Origin: Clostridiales bacterium | Lineage (GTDB): Bacteria; Bacillota; Clostridia; Lachnospirales; WQUN01 | Assembly: GCA_031270945.1 (NCBI GenBank) | Contig: JAISWZ010000101.1 | Coordinates: 1-33,418, forward strand | Length of the DNA: 33,418 bases | Direction of reading: 5' to 3' | Part shown: positions 23,419-31,812 of the stretch, piece by piece | Layout: every line of letters begins with the position of its first letter | Position numbering within the stretch: position 1 is the stretch's first letter | Translations under genes and position numbers: made by a program | The notes under the pieces: generated by a model | What the model was told of the DNA's origin: nothing | Databases searched by the model: none | Seen by the model: only the letters and a program-made list of their open reading frames with translations

Positions 23419-24415
23419 GGAGCTTAGCCGCATTCTCCCTGAGCGCCTGCCACTGGCGCAAGCCAGGGAGCTGGCTGAGGAGATGGAGCGAGACATCCTC
23501 TTGGGCGCCAAAGGCGCTATCAGCGATGCGACAAGGCATCTGGCCCAGCGTCCAGGCAAGGGAGCGCGAGCTTATCTTTTGCTGTGCAGTTCCGCAGACG
23601 AGAACATGGAAGCGCCCAGGGACGCGGTATACGCCGCTTGCGCCTTGGAATTGTTCCATTTGGCCACGCTGGTCCATGATGACGTGATTGATGACGCTGA
23701 CACAAGAAGAGGGATACAGAGCATCCAAAGCAGGCACGGGAAGAAAAGCGCTGTTATCATAGGCGACTACATCCTGTGCCTGTCAATGGGAACTCTTTCA
23801 AAGATACTGGACGGGAGAAGCCCTGAAGAGGCCCTTCCATTCAGGAGTTGCATACAGAGCCTCATGGGCGTATGCTTAGGTGAGTTCAGCCAATGGTTGA
23901 ATTCCGGAAACCTTTCTTTAGACGCTTTTGAATACTTGAGAATAGTGTCGGGAAAGACAGCGGAGCTGTTTCGTGTCGCCGCTATGGCTGGCGCCGCCCT
24001 TGGCGGCGCCAGCCCCCGGGAAGCCAGGAAGGCTGGCTGGGTTGGCTTTGACATTGGAATAGTGTTTCAGATAATTGATGACTGCAAGGATTATGAGCAG
24101 ACTGAGCAAACGGCCAGAAAGCCGGTGAAGAAGGATCTTCCCCAAGGCGTAGTGACAATGCCCCTGATCATGGCCATGGCAAAGCAGCCCAGCCTGGCGC
24201 TAGCCGCGTCAGCCGCGATCAAGGGAGAACGGGATTCGCAAGAAGTCGCAAGGCTTGTCGGAGAGGCTGGCGGAGTTGCGCAAGCCAAAGCGCTGGCCAT
24301 GCGGTTTGCCCAAAAGGCTGAGCGGATCTTGGAGACGCTGGAAGCGTCGCACCAAAGGCAAGCTCTTTCCGAAATATTGAGCCGGGCGCTTCAAGCGGCC
24401 GAAAAGTTCGGATAG
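23411..24415 (+). CDS. dmkB: Polyprenyl diphosphate synthase (DmkB-like)
   Basis: A 334-residue trans-isoprenyl diphosphate synthase that builds the isoprenoid side chain for a quinone from isopentenyl diphosphate. The first Asp-rich motif HDDVIDDAD spans 89-97 (Asp90, Asp91, Asp94), and the second, IIDDCKDY, has Asp223, Asp224 and Asp227; GDYILCL and GKTAELF are further family blocks. It starts inside the ndh2 stop region, and the prenyltransferase gene follows after 11 nt. In EET loci the equivalent gene supplies a dedicated demethylmenaquinone pool. Chain length cannot be stated reliably from sequence alone. Confidence 0.9.
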   Translation: MIKELSRILPERLPLAQARELAEEMERDILLGAKGAISDATRHLAQRPGKGARAYLLLCSSADENMEAPRDAVYAACALELFHLATLVHDDVIDDADTRRGIQSIQSRHGKKSAVIIGDYILCLSMGTLSKILDGRSPEEALPFRSCIQSLMGVCLGEFSQWLNSGNLSLDAFEYLRIVSGKTAELFRVAAMAGAALGGASPREARKAGWVGFDIGIVFQIIDDCKDYEQTEQTARKPVKKDLPQGVVTMPLIMAMAKQPSLALAASAAIKGERDSQEVARLVGEAGGVAQAKALAMRFAQKAERILETLEASHQRQALSEILSRALQAAEKFG

Positions 24416-24426
24416 GGAGGCTAAAG

Positions 24427-25338
24427 ATGAGTGTTTTCAAGCGGTTCCTGGCTTTCGTGGAGATCTCCACAAAGCTGGCAAGCCAGACCCCATTTTTTAT
24501 CGGGGTGGCATACGCGCTTTACCTAGCCGGAAAGATTCAGCTGGCTGACACAGCCCTTCTCTGGGTTGCAGTCGTCATGTTCGACCTGCCGGTTACAATG
24601 ATCAACAACTACCTGGACAAGAGAAGAGCGAACGAGACGCCCCATTTCGGCAAAGCGGCTTCCCTTGCCATGATATTCACAACAGTGGCCATTTCCCTTT
24701 CCATCGGGCTCTGGCTAAGCTGGAAGCATGGACTGTGCTTCCTGGCTGGCGGCGTCGTTTGCTTTGCCGCCGGCATTTTCTATTCGGCCACCCCCATCTC
24801 CATTTCCCGAACCCCTTACGGGGAGATCGTATCGGGATTGGTGCAGGGTTTCACAATCATATACTTGGTTGTTTTCGTAAACCTGCCCGCCGGTTACCTG
24901 GCGCAGGCGCAGCTGGACTGGACGAGCTTGAGCTTCAACGCCAATATCTGGAACCTGGTGAAGCTAGGCCTGGTTACTCTCCCAGCGGTCTTCTGCATCT
25001 CAAACATAATGCTAGCCAACAACACCTGCGACGTGGAAAGAGACGTGAAGACCCAGAGATATACCCTGCCGTACTTCATAGGGAAAAAGGCCGCCGTGCT
25101 TATCTATAAGCTGCTCTATATCGCGGCCTACGCATCCATGATAGCCTCCGTCATATCCAGAACGCTTAGCCCTGTTACCCTATTGGCTTTGGCATCTTTC
25201 CCGCTTGTCTGGAAGAATGTCAAAATATTCGAGGCTGAGCAGGTGAAGGCTAAAACCTTCGTTACCTCCATCAAAAACTTTGTCCAAGTGCTCTTCCCTT
25301 ACATGGCGACCATATTCATAGGGGCGCTCTTTAGATGA
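24427..25338 (+). CDS. dmkA: UbiA-family prenyltransferase (DmkA-like)
   Basis: A 303-residue integral membrane prenyltransferase with about eight to nine helices. It would join the polyprenyl chain to 1,4-dihydroxy-2-naphthoate, giving demethylmenaquinone. The Asp-rich loop NNYLDKRRANE is at 60-70, where UbiA enzymes bind Mg-diphosphate, and the second loop ANNTCDVERD at 197-206 keeps both acidic residues. Spacing from the synthase gene is 11 nt, with GGGAGGCTAAAG as ribosome binding site. Its stop overlaps the next start as ATGA, a classic coupling arrangement. A housekeeping MenA role is the alternative; the company of NusG-domain and Gx genes favours the EET-specific paralogue. Confidence 0.88.
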   Translation: MSVFKRFLAFVEISTKLASQTPFFIGVAYALYLAGKIQLADTALLWVAVVMFDLPVTMINNYLDKRRANETPHFGKAASLAMIFTTVAISLSIGLWLSWKHGLCFLAGGVVCFAAGIFYSATPISISRTPYGEIVSGLVQGFTIIYLVVFVNLPAGYLAQAQLDWTSLSFNANIWNLVKLGLVTLPAVFCISNIMLANNTCDVERDVKTQRYTLPYFIGKKAAVLIYKLLYIAAYASMIASVISRTLSPVTLLALASFPLVWKNVKIFEAEQVKAKTFVTSIKNFVQVLFPYMATIFIGALFR

Positions 25339-25712
25339 AAGGGAGGCCGCTGGCGAAGCGGGCTGACGCTTTAGCCATTCTAGCCATAGCGCTTGTCGCC
25401 CTCCTGATCTGGTTCTTTCAATCCAGGGAGGCCGGAGACTATTACGAGATCTATGCCGACGGCGTTCTTGCCATGAGGGTGGATCCAGGCCCGGATCGAG
25501 AGTTTTCTTTGCCAGGGCATGAGCAAGTCGTCTTTTCCTTGAAGGGCAATGCCTTGGCGTTTCATTCCTCCGATTGCCCCGACCAGATCTGCGTCAAAAG
25601 CGGATACCTAAACCGCGCAGGGCAGACAGCGGCTTGCCTGCCCAATAGGTTGACGATACGGGTTGTCTCCAAGAAGAAAAGCTCAGACGCCATAGACGCC
25701 GTGGCAGGATAG
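25335..25712 (+). CDS. eetA: NusG-domain-II membrane-anchored protein (EetA-like)
   Basis: A 125-residue protein with one N-terminal membrane helix (about 12-28) and an extracytoplasmic NusG domain II. The family signature is clear: SSDCPDQICVKSGYL (Cys81 and Cys86) and GQTAACLPNRL (Cys101). It overlaps dmkA by ATGA and precedes a Gx-transporter-like gene, the standard pairing in Gram-positive EET loci, where both are needed for electron export but are mechanistically unclear. The name follows the locus order in Listeria as I recall it. Confidence 0.8.
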   Translation: MKGRPLAKRADALAILAIALVALLIWFFQSREAGDYYEIYADGVLAMRVDPGPDREFSLPGHEQVVFSLKGNALAFHSSDCPDQICVKSGYLNRAGQTAACLPNRLTIRVVSKKKSSDAIDAVAG

Positions 25713-25733
25713 TTAAATAAGGGAGGGGATGCC

Positions 25734-26243
25734 TTGCGCAAAACTTGGCGCGTTGCCGCCCTAGGCGTGATGCTTGCGCTTATGATGGTTCTCTCAATGC
25801 TAGAGAGGATGATTCCTCCCTTGCCCTTTATGCCCCCCTCAGCCAGGCTTGGCCTAGCAAACGTTGTCGTAATGTACGCCGCGCTGTTCCTGGGCTGGAA
25901 GGAAGCGTTCGGGCTTAATGCCATGAAGGCGGTTTTCGTCTTTCTCACAAGAGGATATATCGCTGGCCTGCTCTCCCTGAGCGGAGGCATGCTTTCGGTA
26001 AGCGTCATCATGTTCGTCCTATGGGTTTCCAAAGACAAGGCTTCGTGCATACTGCTCAGCATCTGCAGCTCAATCGCCCACAACCTTGGACAAATTTTGG
26101 CTGTATCTGCCATAATGGGGATGTGGCAACTGGCGTATTACCTTCCGTTTCTCTTGATTTTTGGAGTCGGATTAGGTATAATTACTGGTGTGATACTAAA
26201 GGTAATAATGCCGGCCGTTTCACGCGGCCGCTGGCTAGGCTGA
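25734..26243 (+). CDS. eetB: Gx transporter family membrane protein (EetB-like), TTG start
   Basis: A 169-residue hydrophobic protein with about five helices, of the Gx/heptaprenyl diphosphate synthase component I family. It begins RKTWRVAALGVMLALMMVLS and has the family's LERMIPPLPF, RLGLANVVVMYA and ICSSIAHNLGQI blocks. The start is TTG at 25734, 7 nt after GGGAGGGG; the nearby ATG at 25729 is in another frame. It is the fifth and last gene of the tight ndh2 run. In EET loci the equivalent protein is required for electron transfer. It could alternatively be an ECF-type substrate-binding subunit for a vitamin or isoprenoid precursor. Confidence 0.8.
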   Translation: MRKTWRVAALGVMLALMMVLSMLERMIPPLPFMPPSARLGLANVVVMYAALFLGWKEAFGLNAMKAVFVFLTRGYIAGLLSLSGGMLSVSVIMFVLWVSKDKASCILLSICSSIAHNLGQILAVSAIMGMWQLAYYLPFLLIFGVGLGIITGVILKVIMPAVSRGRWLG

Positions 26244-26260
26244 AGCAATAAGGCTGCTAA

Positions 26261-26360
26261 GAGCATATCCCAAAATTCCGAAATGGCACCGGAAAAATCC
26301 TGGCGAATGCTTCAACGCCGGATTTTTCCGGTGCCTCGGATATAATTTTGGGAGATGCTC
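26261..26360. repeat. Palindromic dispersed repeat (MITE-like), best preserved copy
   Basis: Ends GAGCATATCCCAAAATT and ATTTTGGGAGATGCTC are inverted. Inside, GGCACCGGAAAAATCC pairs perfectly with GGATTTTTCCGGTGCC around a core GCGAATGCTTCAACGCC. The 100-bp element would fold into one long hairpin in DNA or RNA. It separates the five-gene ndh2 run from the FMN-binding lipoprotein gene. Confidence 0.85.
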
Positions 26361-26542
26361 AAAAGCCGCTATACAGGCGCGCCCCCCCTCATGGGGCGCC
26401 GCGTCTAAGAAAGTCCTGCGGGCACATTTTCAGCAAGAGCAACAGGCATGAGATCGATACATCAAGCAGCGAGAACAACAGCCATTTATTTTCAAGCGCC
26501 CCCTTTACTAAAGGCCGCGCTAATCATTAAGGAGGCATGTTT

Positions 26543-27097
26543 ATGAAGAAGATTTTGGCAGCGCTCATCATCTTGGCAATGGCAGTGTCACTTTCCGCTT
26601 GCTCAGGCGGCGGCAGCTCGGACTACAAAATCGGCCTTGGCGTCGTGACCGGCATCCACAGCTCGTCATCCAAGACTGACGAAGCAGGCCCAGTAGGCCA
26701 GGTTGACTCCCTCATCGCAGCTGTTACCGTAGACGCGAACGGCAAGATCCAGAAGTGCTGGATCGACGCGGCCCAGACAACTGTCGAGTTTGACGCTGAG
26801 GGCATCATATCTTCAGACGTAAACGCCGAAATTCGAAGCAAGTATGAGAAAAAAGAAGACTACGGCATGGTCAGGTACAACGCTTCCGCTATCCAGAAGG
26901 AATGGTACCAGCAGGCTGACGCTTTCGCCGCTTGGTGCGTAGGCAAGACAGCTGCGGACGTAACAGGGCTTAAGACCAAAGCCAGAGACGAAGAGCATAC
27001 GTCAGTGCCGGATATACCAGAGCTTACAAGCACAGTAACCATCTCTGTAGCCGACTTCCAGAAGGCAGTGGCAAAGGCTGTTGCAAACGCTAGGTAA
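26543..27097 (+). CDS. FMN-binding-domain lipoprotein (PplA-like)
   Basis: A 184-residue surface lipoprotein. The signal peptide ends in lipobox LSAC with Cys20, followed by a Gly/Ser linker and a single FMN-binding-type domain. In EET loci such a protein carries covalent FMN and is the terminal electron carrier outside the membrane. The canonical flavin-attachment pattern (D/S-G-A-T) is not seen; the equivalent segment may be PELTSTVTIS (159-168), which supplies candidate Thr/Ser residues. The ATG at 26537 lies only 1 nt after AAGGAGG, so the in-frame ATG at 26543 (7-nt spacing) is the better start. Listeria PplA has two domains; this one has one. It is separated from eetB by a dispersed palindrome and from fmnB by a hairpin and tandem repeats. 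Confidence 0.8.
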   Translation: MKKILAALIILAMAVSLSACSGGGSSDYKIGLGVVTGIHSSSSKTDEAGPVGQVDSLIAAVTVDANGKIQKCWIDAAQTTVEFDAEGIISSDVNAEIRSKYEKKEDYGMVRYNASAIQKEWYQQADAFAAWCVGKTAADVTGLKTKARDEEHTSVPDIPELTSTVTISVADFQKAVAKAVANAR

Positions 27098-27270
27098 TAG
27101 GGTTTAAGGCAATTATTAACGACGGCAAGAAGAAAAATGCGAAAAATGGATATGTGAGGGAGTTCGGCTTGAAGCGGTGCCCAAGCGCCGTGAAGCTTAA
27201 GCTGAGAAACCTGACGGCAATCCATAACGACGTAAAACGATAAAAAAAAAAAAATAAAATGGCAATGCTC

Positions 27271-27296
27271 TAAAGCCGCCGGGCAACCGGCGGCTT
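27271..27296 (+). terminator. Hairpin after the FMN-binding lipoprotein gene
   Basis: AAAGCCGCCGG (27271-27281) and CCGGCGGCTTT (27286-27296) with loop GCAA form a very stable stem about 175 nt after the stop codon. The T-run is short (TTTAAT), so termination may be partial; a 12-A run precedes it. Confidence 0.6.
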
Positions 27297-27300
27297 TAAT

Positions 27301-27427
27301 GCTGGAAACGGGAAAGAAAGACAAGCGGAATGGCTGAAAACGGGAAAGAAAGACAGCGGACTGGCTTAAAACGAGAAAGAAAGACAAGCGGACTGGCTTA
27401 AAACGGGAAAGAAAGACAAGCGGACTG
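27301..27427. repeat. Four tandem copies of a 31-32-bp unit before fmnB
   Basis: Four near-identical units built on AAACGGGAAAGAAAGACAAG, of 32, 31, 32 and 32 bp, with a fifth partial unit. They lie between the hairpin at 27271 and the ribosome binding site of fmnB, so they form an A/G-rich leader or spacer. Confidence 0.85.
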
Positions 27428-27503
27428 GCTGGAAAAATGATAGAATAAAGGCGAGCGAAAGAAAAACTTTTCGCTTGCAATCAAGCCGCAAAGGGGGCTG
27501 CCT

Positions 27504-28589
27504 ATGACAGGCCTGAAAAAAGCGAGACTCATTTTGGCCGCCATAGCGTTTCTGGCGTTGGCGGCTTCATGCAAGGCAGGGTACCAAAAGTTCCAAGGCG
27601 AGTTTGACGCGCTGTTTGACACCCACGCGGAGATCATAGGGTACTCCAAATCCCACGCCCAGTTTGACAGGCATGCTCAAGTCATATATGACAAGATGAA
27701 AAAGAGCTCTGAGCTTTTTGACATCTACTATGATTACGACGGGGTGGCAAACCTTAAGACTGTCAATGAGAGCGCTGGCATTGCTCCTGTGAAGGTTGAT
27801 CCGGAAGTGATTGACCTTTTGAAGAAGTGCAAGGAGCTATATGAATTGACAGGAAAGACTGTCAACGTAGCCATGGGGCCTGTTCTATCCATCTGGCATA
27901 GATACAGGGAAAACGGGCTTCTTGATCCTGCCTCGGCAGAGCTGCCAGACATGGATAAGCTAAAGGCGGCTTCTCTCCTGGCCAACATGGATGACGTCAT
28001 AATAGACGAGGTTAATCAGACAGTCTTTCTTGCAAAAGAAGGCATGTCTTTGGATGTAGGAGCGATTGCAAAAGGCTATGCCGCAGGAAACGCAATGAAA
28101 GCGGCAGTCGAAGCTGGAATGGACTCTGTTCTTTTCAACATGGGAGGCAACATCATCTCAGTTGGAAAGCCTATGGATGGAGTAAGGGATCGCTGGGGAG
28201 TGGGGATCCAGGATCCAAGCCTTGAGGTTTCAGGAATCTCAAACATTCTGGATACCGTGTTTGTCAACAACATAGCCATTGTATCCTCGGGCGGATACCA
28301 GAGGTTTTACGTAGTCAACGGGAAGAAGTACAACCACATAATTGATCCGGAGACGCTAATGCCAGCAGTGAAGCACGCGGCGGTGACAGTGGTGCATGAA
28401 GACTCCTGCCTGGCTGACGCTCTTTCAACCGCCCTTTTCATACTTGATGAGGATGAGGGCCGAGCTTTGGCGAGCAAAGCGGGAGCGGAAGCGGTTTGGG
28501 TTGCGCATGACGGAACCGTAACTTACACAGACGGGTACAAAGCCATATCAAAAGAGTATGGAGGGTATTCAGGAGCGGATCCGAAGTGA
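27504..28589 (+). CDS. fmnB: FAD:protein FMN transferase, lipoprotein form (ApbE/FmnB)
   Basis: A 361-residue ApbE-family enzyme that attaches FMN from FAD to Thr/Ser of secreted flavoproteins, acting at the outer face of the membrane. It has a lipoprotein signal (LALAASC, Cys23). Family motifs follow: LDVGAIAKGYA (183-193), NMGGN (212-216), HIIDPETLMP (278-287) with the conserved Asp, and ADALSTALF (304-312), whose Asp helps bind Mg2+. It would modify the FMN-binding lipoprotein encoded just upstream. ATG follows AAGGGGG. It is 406 nt from that gene, with a hairpin between, so it may have its own promoter. A terminator follows. Confidence 0.92.
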   Translation: MTGLKKARLILAAIAFLALAASCKAGYQKFQGEFDALFDTHAEIIGYSKSHAQFDRHAQVIYDKMKKSSELFDIYYDYDGVANLKTVNESAGIAPVKVDPEVIDLLKKCKELYELTGKTVNVAMGPVLSIWHRYRENGLLDPASAELPDMDKLKAASLLANMDDVIIDEVNQTVFLAKEGMSLDVGAIAKGYAAGNAMKAAVEAGMDSVLFNMGGNIISVGKPMDGVRDRWGVGIQDPSLEVSGISNILDTVFVNNIAIVSSGGYQRFYVVNGKKYNHIIDPETLMPAVKHAAVTVVHEDSCLADALSTALFILDEDEGRALASKAGAEAVWVAHDGTVTYTDGYKAISKEYGGYSGADPK

Positions 28590-28640
28590 GCAGCTGGCGG
28601 GACTGGGATAGGCTGAAAGATGGAGAATTCAGGCAGACTG

Positions 28641-28678
28641 AAAAGGCCTTGGAATGGCGATATTCTGAGGCCTTTTTT
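28641..28678 (+). terminator. Intrinsic terminator after fmnB
   Basis: AAAAGGCCT (28641-28649) pairs with AGGCCTTTT (28668-28676), followed by further T residues, 52 nt past the fmnB stop codon. Confidence 0.8.
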
Positions 28679-28739
28679 GTTTTGTATTGCTGGCAGGTTG
28701 GGGTGAAAAGTGACGCTGCTCAAGGGACGAACCCAGGTT

Positions 28740-30650
28740 TAGTTAGGATGAGAATCTGAAGATTCATTGGGAATACTGCTTTGGAAAGCGGTGCGGCAGG
28801 AGCTGAGAATGGTGATTTGAGAAGTTAAGGACAACAGGGGTTGCCATTGTTCCAAGGGAGAAACATAGAGTTCCTCCTGGGAATCTAAAGTTGCTGAGAA
28901 AGACGTCTTATGCAGTTTTGGCTTGCTGGGGTTGGTTGTTGCCCCAAAGGAGAAATAAAAAGCCTGTCGCGGAGAACTTTAAAGAGCGGTGCGGCATGAG
29001 CTGTGGATGACGCCTTATCCGATTTAGCCTTGCTGAGGTAGGCAAAGCCATAAGGGAGAAACACAAAGCCGCCGCTAAGATCTTTAAAGCCAGCAGAGAA
29101 GTATCTGTTTTGAAAAGATATGCGGGCGAGCTGGCTGAGAAAGACGCCTTATGCAGTTTTGGCTAACCAGGGTTGCCATTGCGCTAGGGGACGAAAACAA
29201 AGCTTCCTTGGCTTGAATTTAAAGCGCAACAGAAATCCTTTTTGTGGAAGCGGTGCGGCTGGCTAGGTTGCCATTGCGCTTGGGGACGAAAACAAGGCTT
29301 CCTCGGCTTGAACTTAAAGCACAACAATAATCATTTTTGTGGAAAGCGGTGCGGCAGGAGCTGAGAAAGGTGTTTTGGGCAGTTTGGGCTAACTCGGGTT
29401 GTCATTGTCCCAAGGGCGAAAAATTAAGCCGCCGCTAAGAATTTTAAAGCCAGCAGAGAAATCTCTTTTTTGGAAAGCGGTGCGGCAGGAGCTGAGAAAG
29501 ACGCCTTAGCAGTTTTGGCTTGCTTGGGTTGGCTGTTTCCCCAAGGAAAGGCAAAGCCCGAGTCGAGAATTTTAGAGTCGGTAGTGCAATCCCTCTGTGG
29601 AAAGCGGTGCGGGCGAGCTGAGAAAGACGCCTTAAGCAGTTTGGGCTGGCTGGATTGTCATTGCCCAAAGGAGAAACACAAAGCCGCTCGCTGAGAGCAA
29701 TCTATCTGTGGAAAGCAGTGCGGGCGAGCTCAGAACTTAGGAGAAGTCTTATCCGTTTTTGGCTTGCTAGGGTTTCCGATGCTTCAACTGACGAGAACAA
29801 AATACATCGCTGTAGGCTAAAGCTGGCTGATAAATTACTCCTATAGAAAGCGGTGCGGGATAGCTGAGGAAGAAGCCTCATCCGGTCTTGGCTTGCTAGG
29901 GTTTCCGATGCTTCAACTGACGAAAACAAAGTACATCGCTGTAGGCTGAAGCTGGCAGATAAATTAATCCTGTAGAAAGCGGTGCGGGAAAGCTTAGGAA
30001 GAAGCCTTGTCTGGTTTTGGCTTGCTAGGGTTGTCTTTGCCTCAACTAACGGAAACAAAATACATCGCTGTAACCTGAAGCTGGCTGATAAATTATTCCT
30101 GTAGAAAGCGGCGTGGGAAAGCTCAGGAATTTGCTTGGTCCGGTTTTGGCTTGCTAGGGTTGCCATTGCTTCAGCTGACGAAATCAAAGTATATCGCTGT
30201 AACCTAAAGCGGGTCAGGAAGAAGCCTTGTCCGGGTTTGGCTAACTCGGAATTTTGGCTTGCTCTGGTTTCCATTGCTTCAACTGGCGAGAATAAAGACA
30301 TTGCTGTAACCTAAAGCTGGCTGATAAATTAATCCTGTAGAAAGCGGTGCGGGAAAACCGGGGAAGAAGCCTTGTCCGATTTTGGGTTGATGCGGGGATA
30401 GCTGAGGAAGAAGTCTTGTCCGGTTTTGGCTTGCTAGGGTTGCCATTGCTGATAAATAAATCCTGTAAAAAGCGGTGCGGGAAAACTGAGAAAGAAGCCT
30501 TGTCCGGTTATGGCTTGTTAAGGTTGCTATTGCTATAGTAACGAGAGCAAAGTACATCGCTGGAACCTAAAGCTGGCAGATAAATTAATCCTGTAGAAAG
30601 CGGTGCGGGAGAGTTCAGGAAGAAGCCCTATCCGGTTTTCTCAGGAAAGG
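28740..30650. repeat. About 14-unit degenerate tandem array, period near 128 bp
   Basis: A motif AAAGCGGTGCGG(G/C) recurs at about 28785, 28983, 29248, 29343, 29474, 29601, 29712, 29847, 29976, 30105, 30341, 30469 and 30597, plus a decayed one near 29116. Successive good units are 127-131 bp apart. Other shared blocks are GGCTTGCTAGGGTTGCC, ACAAAGTACATCGCTG and AAGCTGGCTGATAAATTA. Units after 29840 are similar to each other; those before are more diverged. Spacing is often not a multiple of three, no ribosome binding sites are seen, and the apparent 199-codon minus-strand frame (29702-30301) is a by-product of the repeat. Function unknown. Confidence 0.85.
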
Positions 30651-30916
30651 CTCTCGGTGAAGATCAGAAGCTTGGCCGGATGGATGATTGCTTGGATTAT
30701 GGCGGAGAGATTGGCAAAGCGTCGCAAAACGTGATTTAAACTATCAATAACATAGAATGTTAAGCATACAGAGATAAGAATCGAGTGCTGCTTTTTTACG
30801 GGATGCGGTTCGAAGGTTCTGCCTTGTGGAAGGTTCTTCTTTTCCCCGGAAGTGGCGCAGCCCTCCAGCATGTGACGAGCGCCTGCCTACTTATCTCTCA
30901 GCCCAAAGGCAGAAAA

Positions 30917-30944
30917 AACCCAGGGCTGGGGCCAACCCTGGGTT
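30917..30944 (-). terminator. Terminator-like hairpin, T-run on the minus strand
   Basis: AACCCAGGG (30917-30925) pairs with CCCTGGGTT (30936-30944); the minus strand continues as TTTTTTC. It resembles the hairpins in the three repeats from 31190 on. No gene is recognised upstream on that strand. Confidence 0.55.
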
Positions 30945-31189
30945 CAGTAATACGGGGTGCTGTATTATCCAAGAAGCTCTGCAAAGCAGGTCGATAAGCT
31001 TGCTTGGCCAGACCAGGGAGAGCCAAACGCCCATCCAGGGACGTTTGAAACCTTCCCCGACTAATAATGCCCCAATATTAGGGCAACTATACTCGAAAAA
31101 ATGAAAAGACAGGGGCTGGGCAAGCCATACGGGGCTATGCTACGGTGCGCGATGACCTGATGAAAAGGCTTAGGGGCTGAGAATGCAAC

Positions 31190-31300
31190 AAAAAACCAGG
31201 AAGGATGGCGCCTCCCTGGTTTTTTTCCTCTAGCCTATTGCCTCTTACCCCAATATTATATCGCCGTGCTTGGGGAGAACATTAGAAGGGATTTGTGAAA
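31190..31300. repeat. Terminator-bearing repeat, copy A
   Basis: It begins with a hairpin AAAAACCAGG...CCTGGTTTTTTT (31190-31226), then CCTCTAGCCTATTGCCTCTT, CCCCAATATTATATCGCCGT, and ends GAACATTAGA...ATTTGTGAAA. The hairpin has A-run and T-run flanks, so it can terminate on both strands. The two further copies are at 31625 and 31813. No gene lies between 30660 and 32882; short frames there have no support. Confidence 0.8.
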
Positions 31301-31624
31301 GTTATATGATGAATGATATACGGGAAGCGGGAGGGGACAGTCAGAGCCGCAATTGATTGCGGTCGCAATCGCAGGGCAGACGTGCCGCAGTGGCAGGTTA
31401 AACGTTTAACTATTTACTGCAAGCACCAACCTCAATCTAGTCGGTGCCGTCTCTGTGGACGCGAATCACTGGGCGCATGGATTCCTGCTAAACGCGAAGA
31501 ATTATGAGCTGCTGCCCTTGGGATGGCAGACAGATAAGCTCGCTACAAGGCATACAGGGCAGCGCGGGTAGGCTGCTAGTTGCTGTGATTGCTTAAGCGC
31601 GACAGAAGAATGCCATAAAGCGGC

Positions 31625-31735
31625 AAAAACCAGGGAGGATGGCGCCTCACCTGGTTTTTTTCCTCTAGCCTATTGCCTCTTACCCCAATATTATATCGCC
31701 GTCTGGCTGTAGAACATTAGAGGGTATTTGTGAAA
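31625..31735. repeat. Terminator-bearing repeat, copy B
   Basis: Nearly identical to copy A over about 110 bp: hairpin at 31625-31661, the same TATTGCCTCTTACCCCAATA block and the same TTTGTGAAAA end. The only poorly conserved stretch follows ATCGCCGT. Confidence 0.8.
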
Positions 31736-31812
31736 AATGATTGAAGGTGAGAAGCAGTAAAAGAAAAGGAGAATTGGCCTCCAGAGAAGACGAACCCCAT
31801 GCGCGATACAAG

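Noticed and set aside
29702..30301. 199-codon open frame on the minus strand with a 43-residue repeating pattern
   Set aside because: It arises because the tandem array period is close to 129 bp and one frame of the unit lacks stops. There is no ribosome binding site, and neighbouring units with other spacing break the frame.
28740..30650. Possible CRISPR array
   Set aside because: Unit length near 128 bp, whole unit conserved rather than repeat plus unique spacers, and no cas genes.
31313..31507. 64-codon frame between terminator repeats A and B
   Set aside because: Overlaps hairpin-rich sequence, has no ribosome binding site, and its composition is unlike the real genes nearby.
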